From positions 1 to 9,846 of the forward strand of contig JAIVJP010000312.1 in assembly GCA_020199975.1 (NCBI GenBank): DNA of 9,846 bases, written 5' to 3'. The notes under the pieces were generated by a model. That model saw only the letters and a list, made by a program, of their open reading frames with translations. It had not been told where the DNA came from and did not search any database. Position 1 is the stretch's first letter. Every line of letters begins with the position of its first letter. Below, piece by piece: positions 1 through 6,024 of this stretch. The position numbers were made by a program, and so were the translations under genes. The stretch is from Acidobacteriota bacterium (GTDB lineage: Bacteria > Acidobacteriota > Blastocatellia > Pyrinomonadales > Pyrinomonadaceae).

Positions 1-2304
1 GAACTCATCGATCTCAAACGCGGTCTCGCTGAGGCCCTGGTTAATGCCGGACGGCCAGCGGAAGCCGCGCAGGCTTACCTCGACGTGGCCCATGACTCCT
101 CGGCGGCCCACAGTCTGGATTGCAAGCGCCGCGCCGCCGAGCAATTACTGATGGGAGGTCACATCAAGGAAGGCCTCGAGATCATCCGATCGGTGCTGGC
201 GGCTGTCGGGTTTGAGTTACCCGCGGGGCCAAAGAGAGCCCTGCTTTCATTGATTCTCAGGCGCATTCAGATCCGTATGCGTGGACTCAACTTTACCGAA
301 CGAGATGCTAGCGAGATTTCCCAGGCTGATCTATTTCGGATCGATATCTGCTGGTCGGTTGCGGCGGGGCTGGGAGCAGTCGATCTCATCCGGGGCGCGG
401 AATTTCATTGCCGTCACCTGCTGCTTGCTCTGCGCGCCGGAGAACCTTTCAGAGTGACACGGGCGATGGCGTTTGAAGCGGCCCACACCGCGTCGCGCGG
501 AGGACGCACCAGAAAGCGCGCCTTGCAAATTGCGCAGCGTGCCGAGGAGCTAGCCCAGAGAGTGGGGCATCCGCATGCCATTGGACTCTCAATCTGGGCC
601 AGCGGCGTTAGCGCTTATCTTGTTGGCCACTGGAAGAAGGCTGCCGAACTCTGCGACCAGGCGGCGGAAGTCCTGCGGGATCAGTGCACGGGCGTGACTT
701 GGGAATTAACAATTGCGCATCGCTTCACGCTTAGCGCGTTGCTCTACCTCGGTAATATCGCGGAAGTTTCGCGGCGCGTCCCCATCATGTTAGCGGCCGC
801 TTTGGAGCAGGGAAATCTCTTCGCGGCCATGGACATGCGCACGCGCTTGAACCTCATCTGGCTCGCCGCCGATGATCCCACCCGGGCCCGCGCCGAAGTC
901 ATCGAAGGCCTGAAAGCCTGGGCGCACGAAGGTTTCCACCTGCAACATTACACATCTATGCACGCCTTAGCGCAGATAGAACTTTACACTGGGGACGTCG
1001 AAGTTGCGTGGAGGCACATTCAGGGACAGTGGAATGCCCTGGAAAAGTCTATGCTGCTTCGGAATCAGGTTTTGAGAATCGAGGCCATGCACCTGCAAGC
1101 ACGCGCCGCTCTCGCAACCGCGGGAACCAGCAATCACAAAGAGCGTCGTCTGAAGCTGGCTGAAAAGATGGCGCAGCGCATCGCGAAGGAGCAGGTCGCC
1201 TGGGCAGTTCCTTTCGCTGGTCTCGTGCGGGCCGGAGTAGCGCACCAGCGCGGCGAAGCGTCCCAAGCAGTCGGACTCCTTTCGGAGGCAGTAGAGAATT
1301 TTGATCTAGCGGATATCGATCTCTACGCGGCAGCTACGCGTCGCCGGCTAGGCGAAATACTCGGTAGCGAACGTGGCCGGCAACTGATTGACACACTCAA
1401 AACACTTACTTACCAAGTCACTGGCGTCATCGCTCGCATTACGCTCAACCGTCCTGAGCGCGGCAATGGCATCACGTTGGAGATGCCGGCCGAACTGGCG
1501 GCGTGTGTGGAGCGCGCCAACCTGGATCCAATCGTCCATGTGATCGCGCTGGCGGGAAACGGCAAAGGCTTCTGCGGCGGGTATGATCTGGTGGTTACAG
1601 CCGAGCAAAGGCTCGATCTAGAGCAGGGATTAGCCAGTTGGCCAACAGGTTCGCCGATGGATCCGAGGGTCCAACTCGCCAACCACAATCCTGACGCCAC
1701 CTGGGATCCCATGCTTGATTACGCCATGATGAGTCGCAATGTCCGTGGATTCATGAGTCTCTTCCACAGCGACAAACCAGTCATCTGTAAAGTCCATGGG
1801 TTTTGCGTAGCCGGCGGCACTGACATGGCGCTCTGCTCCGATCTCCTGATTATTGAGGACCGAGCCTCGATTGGGTATCCACCTGCGCGCGTGTGGGGCG
1901 TGCCTGCAACCGCGCTCTGGGCCTACCGCGTTGGGGTAGAGAAAGCGAAACGGCTTCTCTTTACCGGAGATTGCCTCTCCGGAAAACAGGCGCTCGAATG
2001 GGGACTGGCAACTGAAGCACCGACGGCCGAGAACCTTGACGAACGATTTGAACGCTTACTCGAGCGCGTAGCGCGTCTTCCCATCAATCAATTGGTAATG
2101 ATGAAGCTCTTGATCAATCAGACTATGCTGGCCCAGGGCCTGAACACGGCGCAGGTCCTGGCCACGATGTTCGACGGCATCGCTCGCCACACTGAAGAAG
2201 GTTACGCATTTCAGAAACAAGCGGCTGAGGTTGGTTTCAAGCAAGCCGTTAAAGAACGAGATGAACCATTTGCCGATGGCGGCGCGGAGGCCGGTGAGAA
2301 CTAG
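1..2304 (+). CDS. Kinase-type TPR region fused to a crotonase-family (enoyl-CoA hydratase/isomerase) domain, 5' partial
   Basis: The frame is open from base 1, so the N-terminus lies outside the window; a GTG at 85 is the first possible in-window start but is probably internal. Residue numbers below count from that GTG. Residues 1-435 are helical and TPR-like and match, from memory, the C-terminal region of large Ser/Thr kinase-AAA ATPase-TPR signalling proteins (segments such as AGRPAEAA, CWSVAAGLG, RVGHPHAIGL and LIWLAADDP); no kinase or P-loop is visible here. Residues 436-739 form a complete crotonase: NRPERGNGI (455-463), oxyanion-loop GFCGGYDL (495-502) and GFCVAGGTD (572-580). The two usual catalytic glutamates of enoyl-CoA hydratase are not seen: one position is Asp580 and the other lies in YPPARVWG. 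Activity could therefore be isomerase-, hydrolase- or hydratase-like. The join at LI/DTLKT falls where the crotonase initiator should be. A palindrome-rich spacer and then an acyl-CoA ligase follow on the same strand, which suits a shared acyl-CoA role. The crotonase family is confident; the kinase origin is likely; one joined product is inference. Confidence 0.85.
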   Translation, partial: ELIDLKRGLAEALVNAGRPAEAAQAYLDVAHDSSAAHSLDCKRRAAEQLLMGGHIKEGLEIIRSVLAAVGFELPAGPKRALLSLILRRIQIRMRGLNFTERDASEISQADLFRIDICWSVAAGLGAVDLIRGAEFHCRHLLLALRAGEPFRVTRAMAFEAAHTASRGGRTRKRALQIAQRAEELAQRVGHPHAIGLSIWASGVSAYLVGHWKKAAELCDQAAEVLRDQCTGVTWELTIAHRFTLSALLYLGNIAEVSRRVPIMLAAALEQGNLFAAMDMRTRLNLIWLAADDPTRARAEVIEGLKAWAHEGFHLQHYTSMHALAQIELYTGDVEVAWRHIQGQWNALEKSMLLRNQVLRIEAMHLQARAALATAGTSNHKERRLKLAEKMAQRIAKEQVAWAVPFAGLVRAGVAHQRGEASQAVGLLSEAVENFDLADIDLYAAATRRRLGEILGSERGRQLIDTLKTLTYQVTGVIARITLNRPERGNGITLEMPAELAACVERANLDPIVHVIALAGNGKGFCGGYDLVVTAEQRLDLEQGLASWPTGSPMDPRVQLANHNPDATWDPMLDYAMMSRNVRGFMSLFHSDKPVICKVHGFCVAGGTDMALCSDLLIIEDRASIGYPPARVWGVPATALWAYRVGVEKAKRLLFTGDCLSGKQALEWGLATEAPTAENLDERFERLLERVARLPINQLVMMKLLINQTMLAQGLNTAQVLATMFDGIARHTEEGYAFQKQAAEVGFKQAVKERDEPFADGGAEAGEN
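1384..1395 (+). other. In-frame fusion junction, TPR region to crotonase
   Basis: Upstream sequence reads as the end of the kinase-type TPR region (RRRLGEILGSERGRQLI). Downstream begins a normal crotonase N-terminus (DTLKTLTYQVTG). The codon directly before the Asp is ATT and the one before that is CTG, so the expected ATG or GTG start of a free-standing crotonase is absent. I see no convincing Shine-Dalgarno sequence just upstream, although weak internal initiation at CTG or ATT cannot be excluded. The kinase-type proteins I recall carry some 20-30 further residues here; they appear to be lost. The exact breakpoint is uncertain by a few codons. Confidence 0.6.
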
Positions 2305-2342
2305 TTGTCTGTAACAAGCGCTTCGCTAGCGACTTCTCATTC

Positions 2343-2367
2343 ACACCCTGCTTCTAAAGCAGGGTGT
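2343..2367. repeat. Hairpin, 11-bp perfect stem
   Basis: ACACCCTGCTT (2343-2353) pairs with AAGCAGGGTGT (2357-2367) across a 3-nt loop. It sits 38 nt after the crotonase stop codon and could slow or end transcription. No T-run follows, so it is not a standard intrinsic terminator; it fits better as the left arm of the palindromic element. Confidence 0.75.
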
Positions 2368-2391
2368 CAGAAACGTTCGGTAACCTTCTGA

Positions 2392-2441
2392 AACCGTTTG
2401 AACAGTTTTTCCGGCGCCGCCTGCAAACCGTTGAAACGGTT
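2392..2441. repeat. Two tandem AACCGTT-type palindromes
   Basis: The first copy (2392-2407) is AACCGTT, two bases, then AACAGTT, with one mispaired base. The second (2426-2441) is AACCGTT, GA, AACGGTT, with both arms perfectly complementary. The symmetric motif repeated at a spacing of 34 nt could be a protein-binding dyad pair or part of a mobile palindrome. Its place between two inverted hairpins favours the latter. Confidence 0.55.
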
Positions 2442-2465
2442 CCGGGAATTTGCGTCCACCGTGAT

Positions 2466-2485
2466 CACCTATCTGAAGATAGGTG
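2466..2485. repeat. Hairpin, 8-bp stem with TGAA loop
   Basis: CACCTATC (2466-2473) pairs perfectly with GATAGGTG (2478-2485). The flanking bases (GTGTGAATAAGAAG) are the inverted counterpart of those beside the hairpin at 2343-2367. The stem sequence differs from that hairpin while still pairing, which suggests the structure rather than the sequence is maintained. Confidence 0.7.
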
Positions 2486-2514
2486 TGAATAAGAAGCGAG
2501 CGCGGCAACGGGAG

Positions 2515-2543
2515 TTGACGCTAGTTAATTTCAACGATACGGT
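2515..2543 (+). promoter_or_regulatory. Possible sigma-70 type promoter for the acyl-CoA ligase
   Basis: A good -35 box, TTGACG (2515-2520), is followed after 17 nt by TACGGT (2538-2543), a weak -10 match. It lies just beyond the right edge of the palindromic element, about 50 nt before the ligase start. Only the -35 is persuasive. Confidence 0.3.
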
Positions 2544-2579
2544 CCATTAGACTGACGAAGCGTTGCCCCGTCACTCTGC

Positions 2580-2583
2580 GGAG
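2580..2583 (+). promoter_or_regulatory. Ribosome binding site of the acyl-CoA ligase
   Basis: GGAG lies 10 nt before the ATG at 2594. It is slightly far but usable. An out-of-frame ATG at 2584 opens no gene, and the ANL N-terminus starts sensibly at 2594. Confidence 0.5.
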
Positions 2584-2593
2584 ATGAAACGAT

Positions 2594-4165
2594 ATGATTT
2601 TCAGCAGTCCTCACGAAACTGTAACGATTCCGGAGACCTCACTTGCAGCATACGTTCTCCAGCGCGCTCATGAGTTTGGTGACAAACCTGCACTCATCGA
2701 TGGGCCAAGCGGACGTACGATCACTTACCAGGAATTGGGCCCGACCATAGGTAAGCTGGCTGTCGGTTTCTCGAGCCACGGCTTTGGCAGAGACGATGTT
2801 CTAGCCATCTACAGTCCCAACATTCCAGAATATGCGTTGGCTTTTCTCGCCATCGCAATGCTGGGTGGCGCCACTACCATGGTTCCACCGTTGTTTACCG
2901 ATACGGAAGTAAAAACCCAACTAAGAGACTCAGGCGCTAACTATCTGCTGACGATTCCGCAGTTGCTCGATAAAGCGAATCAGGCGGTGCAAGGCAGCAA
3001 GATCCGGCAGATCTTTGTCATTGGCGAAGCTGAAGGCGCGGTTCCGTTTACCTCGCTGTTGGAACATGATGGCCCACTCCCGGAAATCACAATCAACGCC
3101 CGCAGCGATCTTGTAGCTTTACCCTACTCCAGCGGCACTACCGGCTTCCCCAAGGGAGTGATGCTGACGCATTACAACCTGGTTTCCATGCTGTGCCAGC
3201 TTCACACCAGCGAGGCGCTGACGGAAAACGACACGATGGTCTGCGTGGTGCCGATGTACCACCTTTACGGTTTGCACGTGGTTGTAAATCTGGGACTCAA
3301 CCAGGGAGCTACCATAGTGATCCTCCCGCGCTACGACCTGGGGCAATTCCTGCGAACACTCGAGCGCTACGGAGTCACGGTAGCGCCGCTGGTTCCACCC
3401 CTCGTGTTGGAACTGTCCCGTGCGCCCGAGGTGGGCAATTATGACCTCTCGAAGCTGCGACTCATTCATTGTGGCGCGGCTCCGCTCGCGAGCGAGGTCG
3501 CCGCCGCATGTTCAGCGCGTCTGGGCTGTCCGATCCGATATGGTTATGGACTGACGGAAGTAAGTCCACTCTCCCATTCCAGCCTGCCTTCGATACCTGA
3601 TAAACAAGGCTCGGTCGGATACTGCCTGCCTAATACGGAATGCAAGATTGTTGACTACGTTACTGGCGCCGAGCTCGGTCCCAATCAGGAAGGCGAGATC
3701 TGGGTCCGCGGGCCGCAGATTATGAAGGGCTATCTCGGAAACAACCACGCAACAGCGGAAATGATTCGCGAGGACGGATGGTTGCGCACCGGCGACATTG
3801 GGTATGCCGAGGAAGACGGGCGCTTGTTTGTCGTTGATCGGTTGAAGGAATTAATCAAGTACAAAGGACGCCAGGTGGCGCCGGCGGAACTCGAAGCGAT
3901 TCTGCTTTCACACCCGGCGATCGCCGATGCGGGAGTCATTCCGAGTCCTGATGAGGAGGCCGGTGAAGTTCCTAAGGCATTCGTGGTTCTGAAAGGCGCG
4001 GCCACGACGGCTGAGATTATGGAATTTGTTTCCGCGCGCGTCGCCCCGCACAAACGAATCAGACGAGTAGAGTTTGTGAGTGAGATTCCGAAGAGCCCGG
4101 CAGGGAAGATATTGCGTCGGATTCTGGTGCAGCGCGAGCGAGAGAAAACTGCACCTACTGCTTAA
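2594..4165 (+). CDS. Acyl-CoA ligase / AMP-dependent synthetase (ANL superfamily)
   Basis: This 523-residue cytosolic enzyme should activate a carboxylic acid with ATP to an acyl-adenylate and pass it to CoA. All core ANL motifs are visible: the P-loop SSGTTGFPKG (179-188), the YGYGLTE motif (316-322), TGD (399-401), the hinge and A8 region RLKELIKYKGRQVAP (416-430) and the A10 motif PKSPAGKILRR (499-509) with catalytic Lys505. Length and spacing are normal for 4-coumarate-CoA ligase-like or medium/long-chain acyl-CoA ligases, so it should be active. The substrate cannot be read from the sequence. It follows the crotonase fusion on the same strand, and its stop codon overlaps a patatin gene remnant on the other strand. 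Its last 50 codons are duplicated at 7582-7738. The absence of a following carrier domain argues for a CoA ligase rather than an NRPS adenylation module. Confidence 0.93.
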   Translation: MIFSSPHETVTIPETSLAAYVLQRAHEFGDKPALIDGPSGRTITYQELGPTIGKLAVGFSSHGFGRDDVLAIYSPNIPEYALAFLAIAMLGGATTMVPPLFTDTEVKTQLRDSGANYLLTIPQLLDKANQAVQGSKIRQIFVIGEAEGAVPFTSLLEHDGPLPEITINARSDLVALPYSSGTTGFPKGVMLTHYNLVSMLCQLHTSEALTENDTMVCVVPMYHLYGLHVVVNLGLNQGATIVILPRYDLGQFLRTLERYGVTVAPLVPPLVLELSRAPEVGNYDLSKLRLIHCGAAPLASEVAAACSARLGCPIRYGYGLTEVSPLSHSSLPSIPDKQGSVGYCLPNTECKIVDYVTGAELGPNQEGEIWVRGPQIMKGYLGNNHATAEMIREDGWLRTGDIGYAEEDGRLFVVDRLKELIKYKGRQVAPAELEAILLSHPAIADAGVIPSPDEEAGEVPKAFVVLKGAATTAEIMEFVSARVAPHKRIRRVEFVSEIPKSPAGKILRRILVQREREKTAPTA

Positions 4166-4235
4166 TTCCGGTTGCTTTTTATCCAATCAACGTAGGCCGA
4201 AGCTCGTAGTCGTTTGCGGTCTTGATCAGTTCCGG
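4009..4235. repeat. Direct repeat copy 1: ligase 3' end plus patatin 3' end
   Basis: This 227-nt stretch matches 7582-7809 in the same orientation. The ligase-derived part (4009-4145) differs by about 5 substitutions and 2 single-base indels (about 96% identical). The remainder (4146-4235) differs by about 19 substitutions and 1 indel (about 78%). It covers the intact ligase C-terminus and the start of the antisense patatin remnant. Confidence 0.9.
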
Positions 4236-4283
4236 CAGCTTCGAAATAGCTGATGGCAGCTTAAGCCCCCCAGGGTTAGGCAA
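4162..4283 (-). pseudogene. Remnant of the 3' end of a patatin-like phospholipase gene
   Basis: Read on the minus strand, this gives LPELIKTANDYELRPTL, which matches IPELIKTANDYDLQPTF near the C-terminus of the patatin part encoded at 7735-9630. Weaker similarity (NPGGLKL against NPPLLRQ) reaches back to about 4283. A one-base deletion near 4191 relative to the other copy shifts the frame, so the last residues are lost. The aligned ancestral stop (TAA on the minus strand, 4162-4164) overlaps the ligase stop (4163-4165). The remnant abuts and slightly overlaps the end of the radical SAM gene at 4276. It has no function of its own that I can see; it marks a deleted patatin gene that once faced the ligase. 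Confidence 0.75.
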
Positions 4284-5820
4284 GGTCGATCGCTTCGCGT
4301 CGCGGCCGTATCCCCCAGTCGTACGTCCTTCTTGTGATGCGAATAGCGGCTCGGACAGAGAGTCTGGCAAATAACCCCAGCTTGGTTTTACGCACATTGT
4401 CCGCGGCGATCCCACCTGGATAAAGCGACGCGAATACCAAACATGCCACTGCATAGAAAACCTTGCCGCTGAGAGGCAACGAGCTCATCGGCCCATAGCG
4501 CGTGCGCGCGATTATCTCTTTCAAGCTATAAAAGGTGCTCCAACTTTCCTGCGCCTCTTTCATCAGGTCCTCGGTCGGTATCGTGGGGTGTTTGACCGCG
4601 ACGTCGGTGTGATCGTAGTCGAGCCAAAACTTATCCCGAACGATCTGCACCGCGTGTTTTGGCACGTAGCCAGCCCGATCACGATTTTTCCAGTCGCGCA
4701 TCATCTCGTGGTAGTCCTTGGTTCCGGGATACACGCTGTAAAGCGGAAACTGGGCGAAGGCTGTGCCCGAGGCGTTCGCGAATTGCCGCATGGTCCGAAG
4801 CGTGGCCAGCGTATCACTCTCGAGTCCGCCAATAATCGAGGCAAGAACCATGATTCCATGGTTCTGAATCTTCTGAATTGCCTCAACCATCTTTTGTCCG
4901 ACCGGGTTCCAGGTCTTGTTTGCGTCCTTTAAACCTTCTTCGCTGAATGACTCCACTCCGATCAGTGCCCCACGAAGTCGCATCTTGTTGTACATAGCGT
5001 CCAGGTATTCGTCGTCACTGATACATTCTGCTGTCATTTGCGTAAAACCGTAGAGCGCAGGGGGCCCTATCCGATCGTACTCATCGAATAGTTTGAGTCG
5101 ATCCTCGCGCACACGTTCGAGATTGGCCCGAGTGCCCGGGCTTGTTTCTCTAGCGATACGACCCAAAGTAGCAGGCGTGAAGTTGTCGTCAGAGAAAAAG
5201 ACGTAGCGGAAACCTAGCGCATAGAGCTCATTTGCCTCTTCGATGATCTGATCATTCAGGTGCAAGCGTGGCGTCCGGCCATCAGTCACCCAAACAGAGC
5301 AAAAGCTGCAATTCTCAGGACAGCCAGCCACGGTCTGGATACAGCCCATCAAGTATTTACTTGGATCCAGCAGATCCCAACGAGCCTTCGCCATCAGTTC
5401 TCCGGGCACTCGCCCGCCCTCATACACGCGTTGTAACTTACCCAGTTGGGCGTCCTCTAAAATCTTTCTCCAAATGATGTCAGCGTTTCCCTTAACAACC
5501 GCGTCTGCGCCCATTTCCAACGGCTCTTCGGGGAATATGGTAGCGTGAATGCCGCCGACGATAACGGTGGCTCCGCGCTTCTTTGCCGCGCGGACTACCC
5601 GATAACCCGGCCGGCAGTTTGCCGTGTGGATCCCAACACCGACGATATCACCGGGACTTACTTGGTTAGCATCAAACGCCGTAACCGGTTCATCAATAAT
5701 GACCAGATCTCCTTCGAACTCTATTGGCGTTGCGCCAGCAATAACAAAGAGCCACCGGGGAGTGATCACGCTGTAGCCGACTGTCGCGTTTGCGGGGTTT
5801 ACTAGTATCACCTTACTCAT
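4276..5820 (-). CDS. B12-binding domain radical SAM protein (rSAM A)
   Basis: This is a 514-residue protein. Residues 1-125 look like a cobalamin-binding Rossmann domain (GVGIHTANC at 61-69, then VIVGGIHATIFPEE at 86-99). Residues 155-400 form the radical SAM barrel, with the [4Fe-4S] motif CPENCSFC giving Cys167, Cys171 and Cys174, followed by FSDDNFTPATLG. The family cleaves S-adenosylmethionine to a 5'-deoxyadenosyl radical; B12-type members often methylate unactivated carbons or rearrange lipids and natural products. The substrate here is unknown. A hydrophobic stretch (about 453-469) and an Arg-rich tail hint at membrane association. The start is ATG at 5820 with AAGGA upstream. The C-terminus ends inside the patatin remnant: the stop codon may be supplied by the junction, so a few native residues may be missing. 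It is a different family from the two radical SAM genes upstream on this strand, not a recent duplicate. Confidence 0.9.
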   Translation of the reverse strand: MSKVILVNPANATVGYSVITPRWLFVIAGATPIEFEGDLVIIDEPVTAFDANQVSPGDIVGVGIHTANCRPGYRVVRAAKKRGATVIVGGIHATIFPEEPLEMGADAVVKGNADIIWRKILEDAQLGKLQRVYEGGRVPGELMAKARWDLLDPSKYLMGCIQTVAGCPENCSFCSVWVTDGRTPRLHLNDQIIEEANELYALGFRYVFFSDDNFTPATLGRIARETSPGTRANLERVREDRLKLFDEYDRIGPPALYGFTQMTAECISDDEYLDAMYNKMRLRGALIGVESFSEEGLKDANKTWNPVGQKMVEAIQKIQNHGIMVLASIIGGLESDTLATLRTMRQFANASGTAFAQFPLYSVYPGTKDYHEMMRDWKNRDRAGYVPKHAVQIVRDKFWLDYDHTDVAVKHPTIPTEDLMKEAQESWSTFYSLKEIIARTRYGPMSSLPLSGKVFYAVACLVFASLYPGGIAADNVRKTKLGLFARLSVRAAIRITRRTYDWGIRPRREAIDLA

Positions 5821-5829
5821 GACGCATTT

Positions 5830-5834
5830 TCCTT
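5830..5834 (-). promoter_or_regulatory. Ribosome binding site of rSAM A
   Basis: On the minus strand AAGGA lies 9 nt before the ATG at 5820, which fixes that start. Confidence 0.65.
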
Positions 5835-6024
5835 TTCAGTTATGCGCGTATCGCACAACTTTGTCCCACCTAATCACTTCAATGTGTCGAAAGGTAATGT
5901 TCGGTTTGGCCATCGCCATGACCATCCTGACTTCTATATGTCTATCGCGTTAGGTGTGGCAGACTGTAGCCGTGTTTGGACTTGTCGACCATCCATCAAA
6001 GGCTCTTGTCTAAACTTGATACCT

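Larger units (their letters stand above)
2318..2510. repeat. Palindrome-rich REP/MITE-like element
   Basis: This non-coding block fills most of the 289-bp gap between the crotonase fusion and the acyl-CoA ligase. A 15-nt motif (CTTCTCATTCACACC) at 2333-2347 recurs in inverted orientation at 2482-2496 with one mismatch. Each copy leads inward into a strong hairpin (2343-2367 and 2466-2485). Between them lie two tandem copies of a palindrome of the type AACCGTT-NN-AACGGTT (2392-2407, imperfect; 2426-2441, perfect) and a CGGCGCCG palindrome (2412-2419). The arrangement resembles paired REP (BIME) sequences or a small non-autonomous element. No transposase is in the window. Outer limits are approximate, and I see no second copy here. 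Confidence 0.65.

Noticed and set aside
2343..2367. Intrinsic terminator of the crotonase fusion gene
   Set aside because: The 11-bp stem is strong, but it is followed by CAGAAACG rather than a T-run, and it is one arm of a larger palindromic element.
3119..3469. Minus-strand open frame of 116 codons inside the acyl-CoA ligase
   Set aside because: It is antisense to the well-conserved ANL core, and its His-rich composition is an effect of the opposite strand's codons.
4588..4932. Plus-strand open frame of 114 codons inside rSAM A
   Set aside because: It lies wholly antisense to a confident coding region, with low-complexity shadow-like composition and no recognisable motif.
5821..6024. Gene or structured RNA in the spacer between rSAM B and rSAM A
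   Set aside because: Only a weak 6-bp hairpin (5908-5923) with no T-run and no coding frame with a plausible start was seen. The one long plus-strand frame is antisense to the end of rSAM B and looks like nothing.
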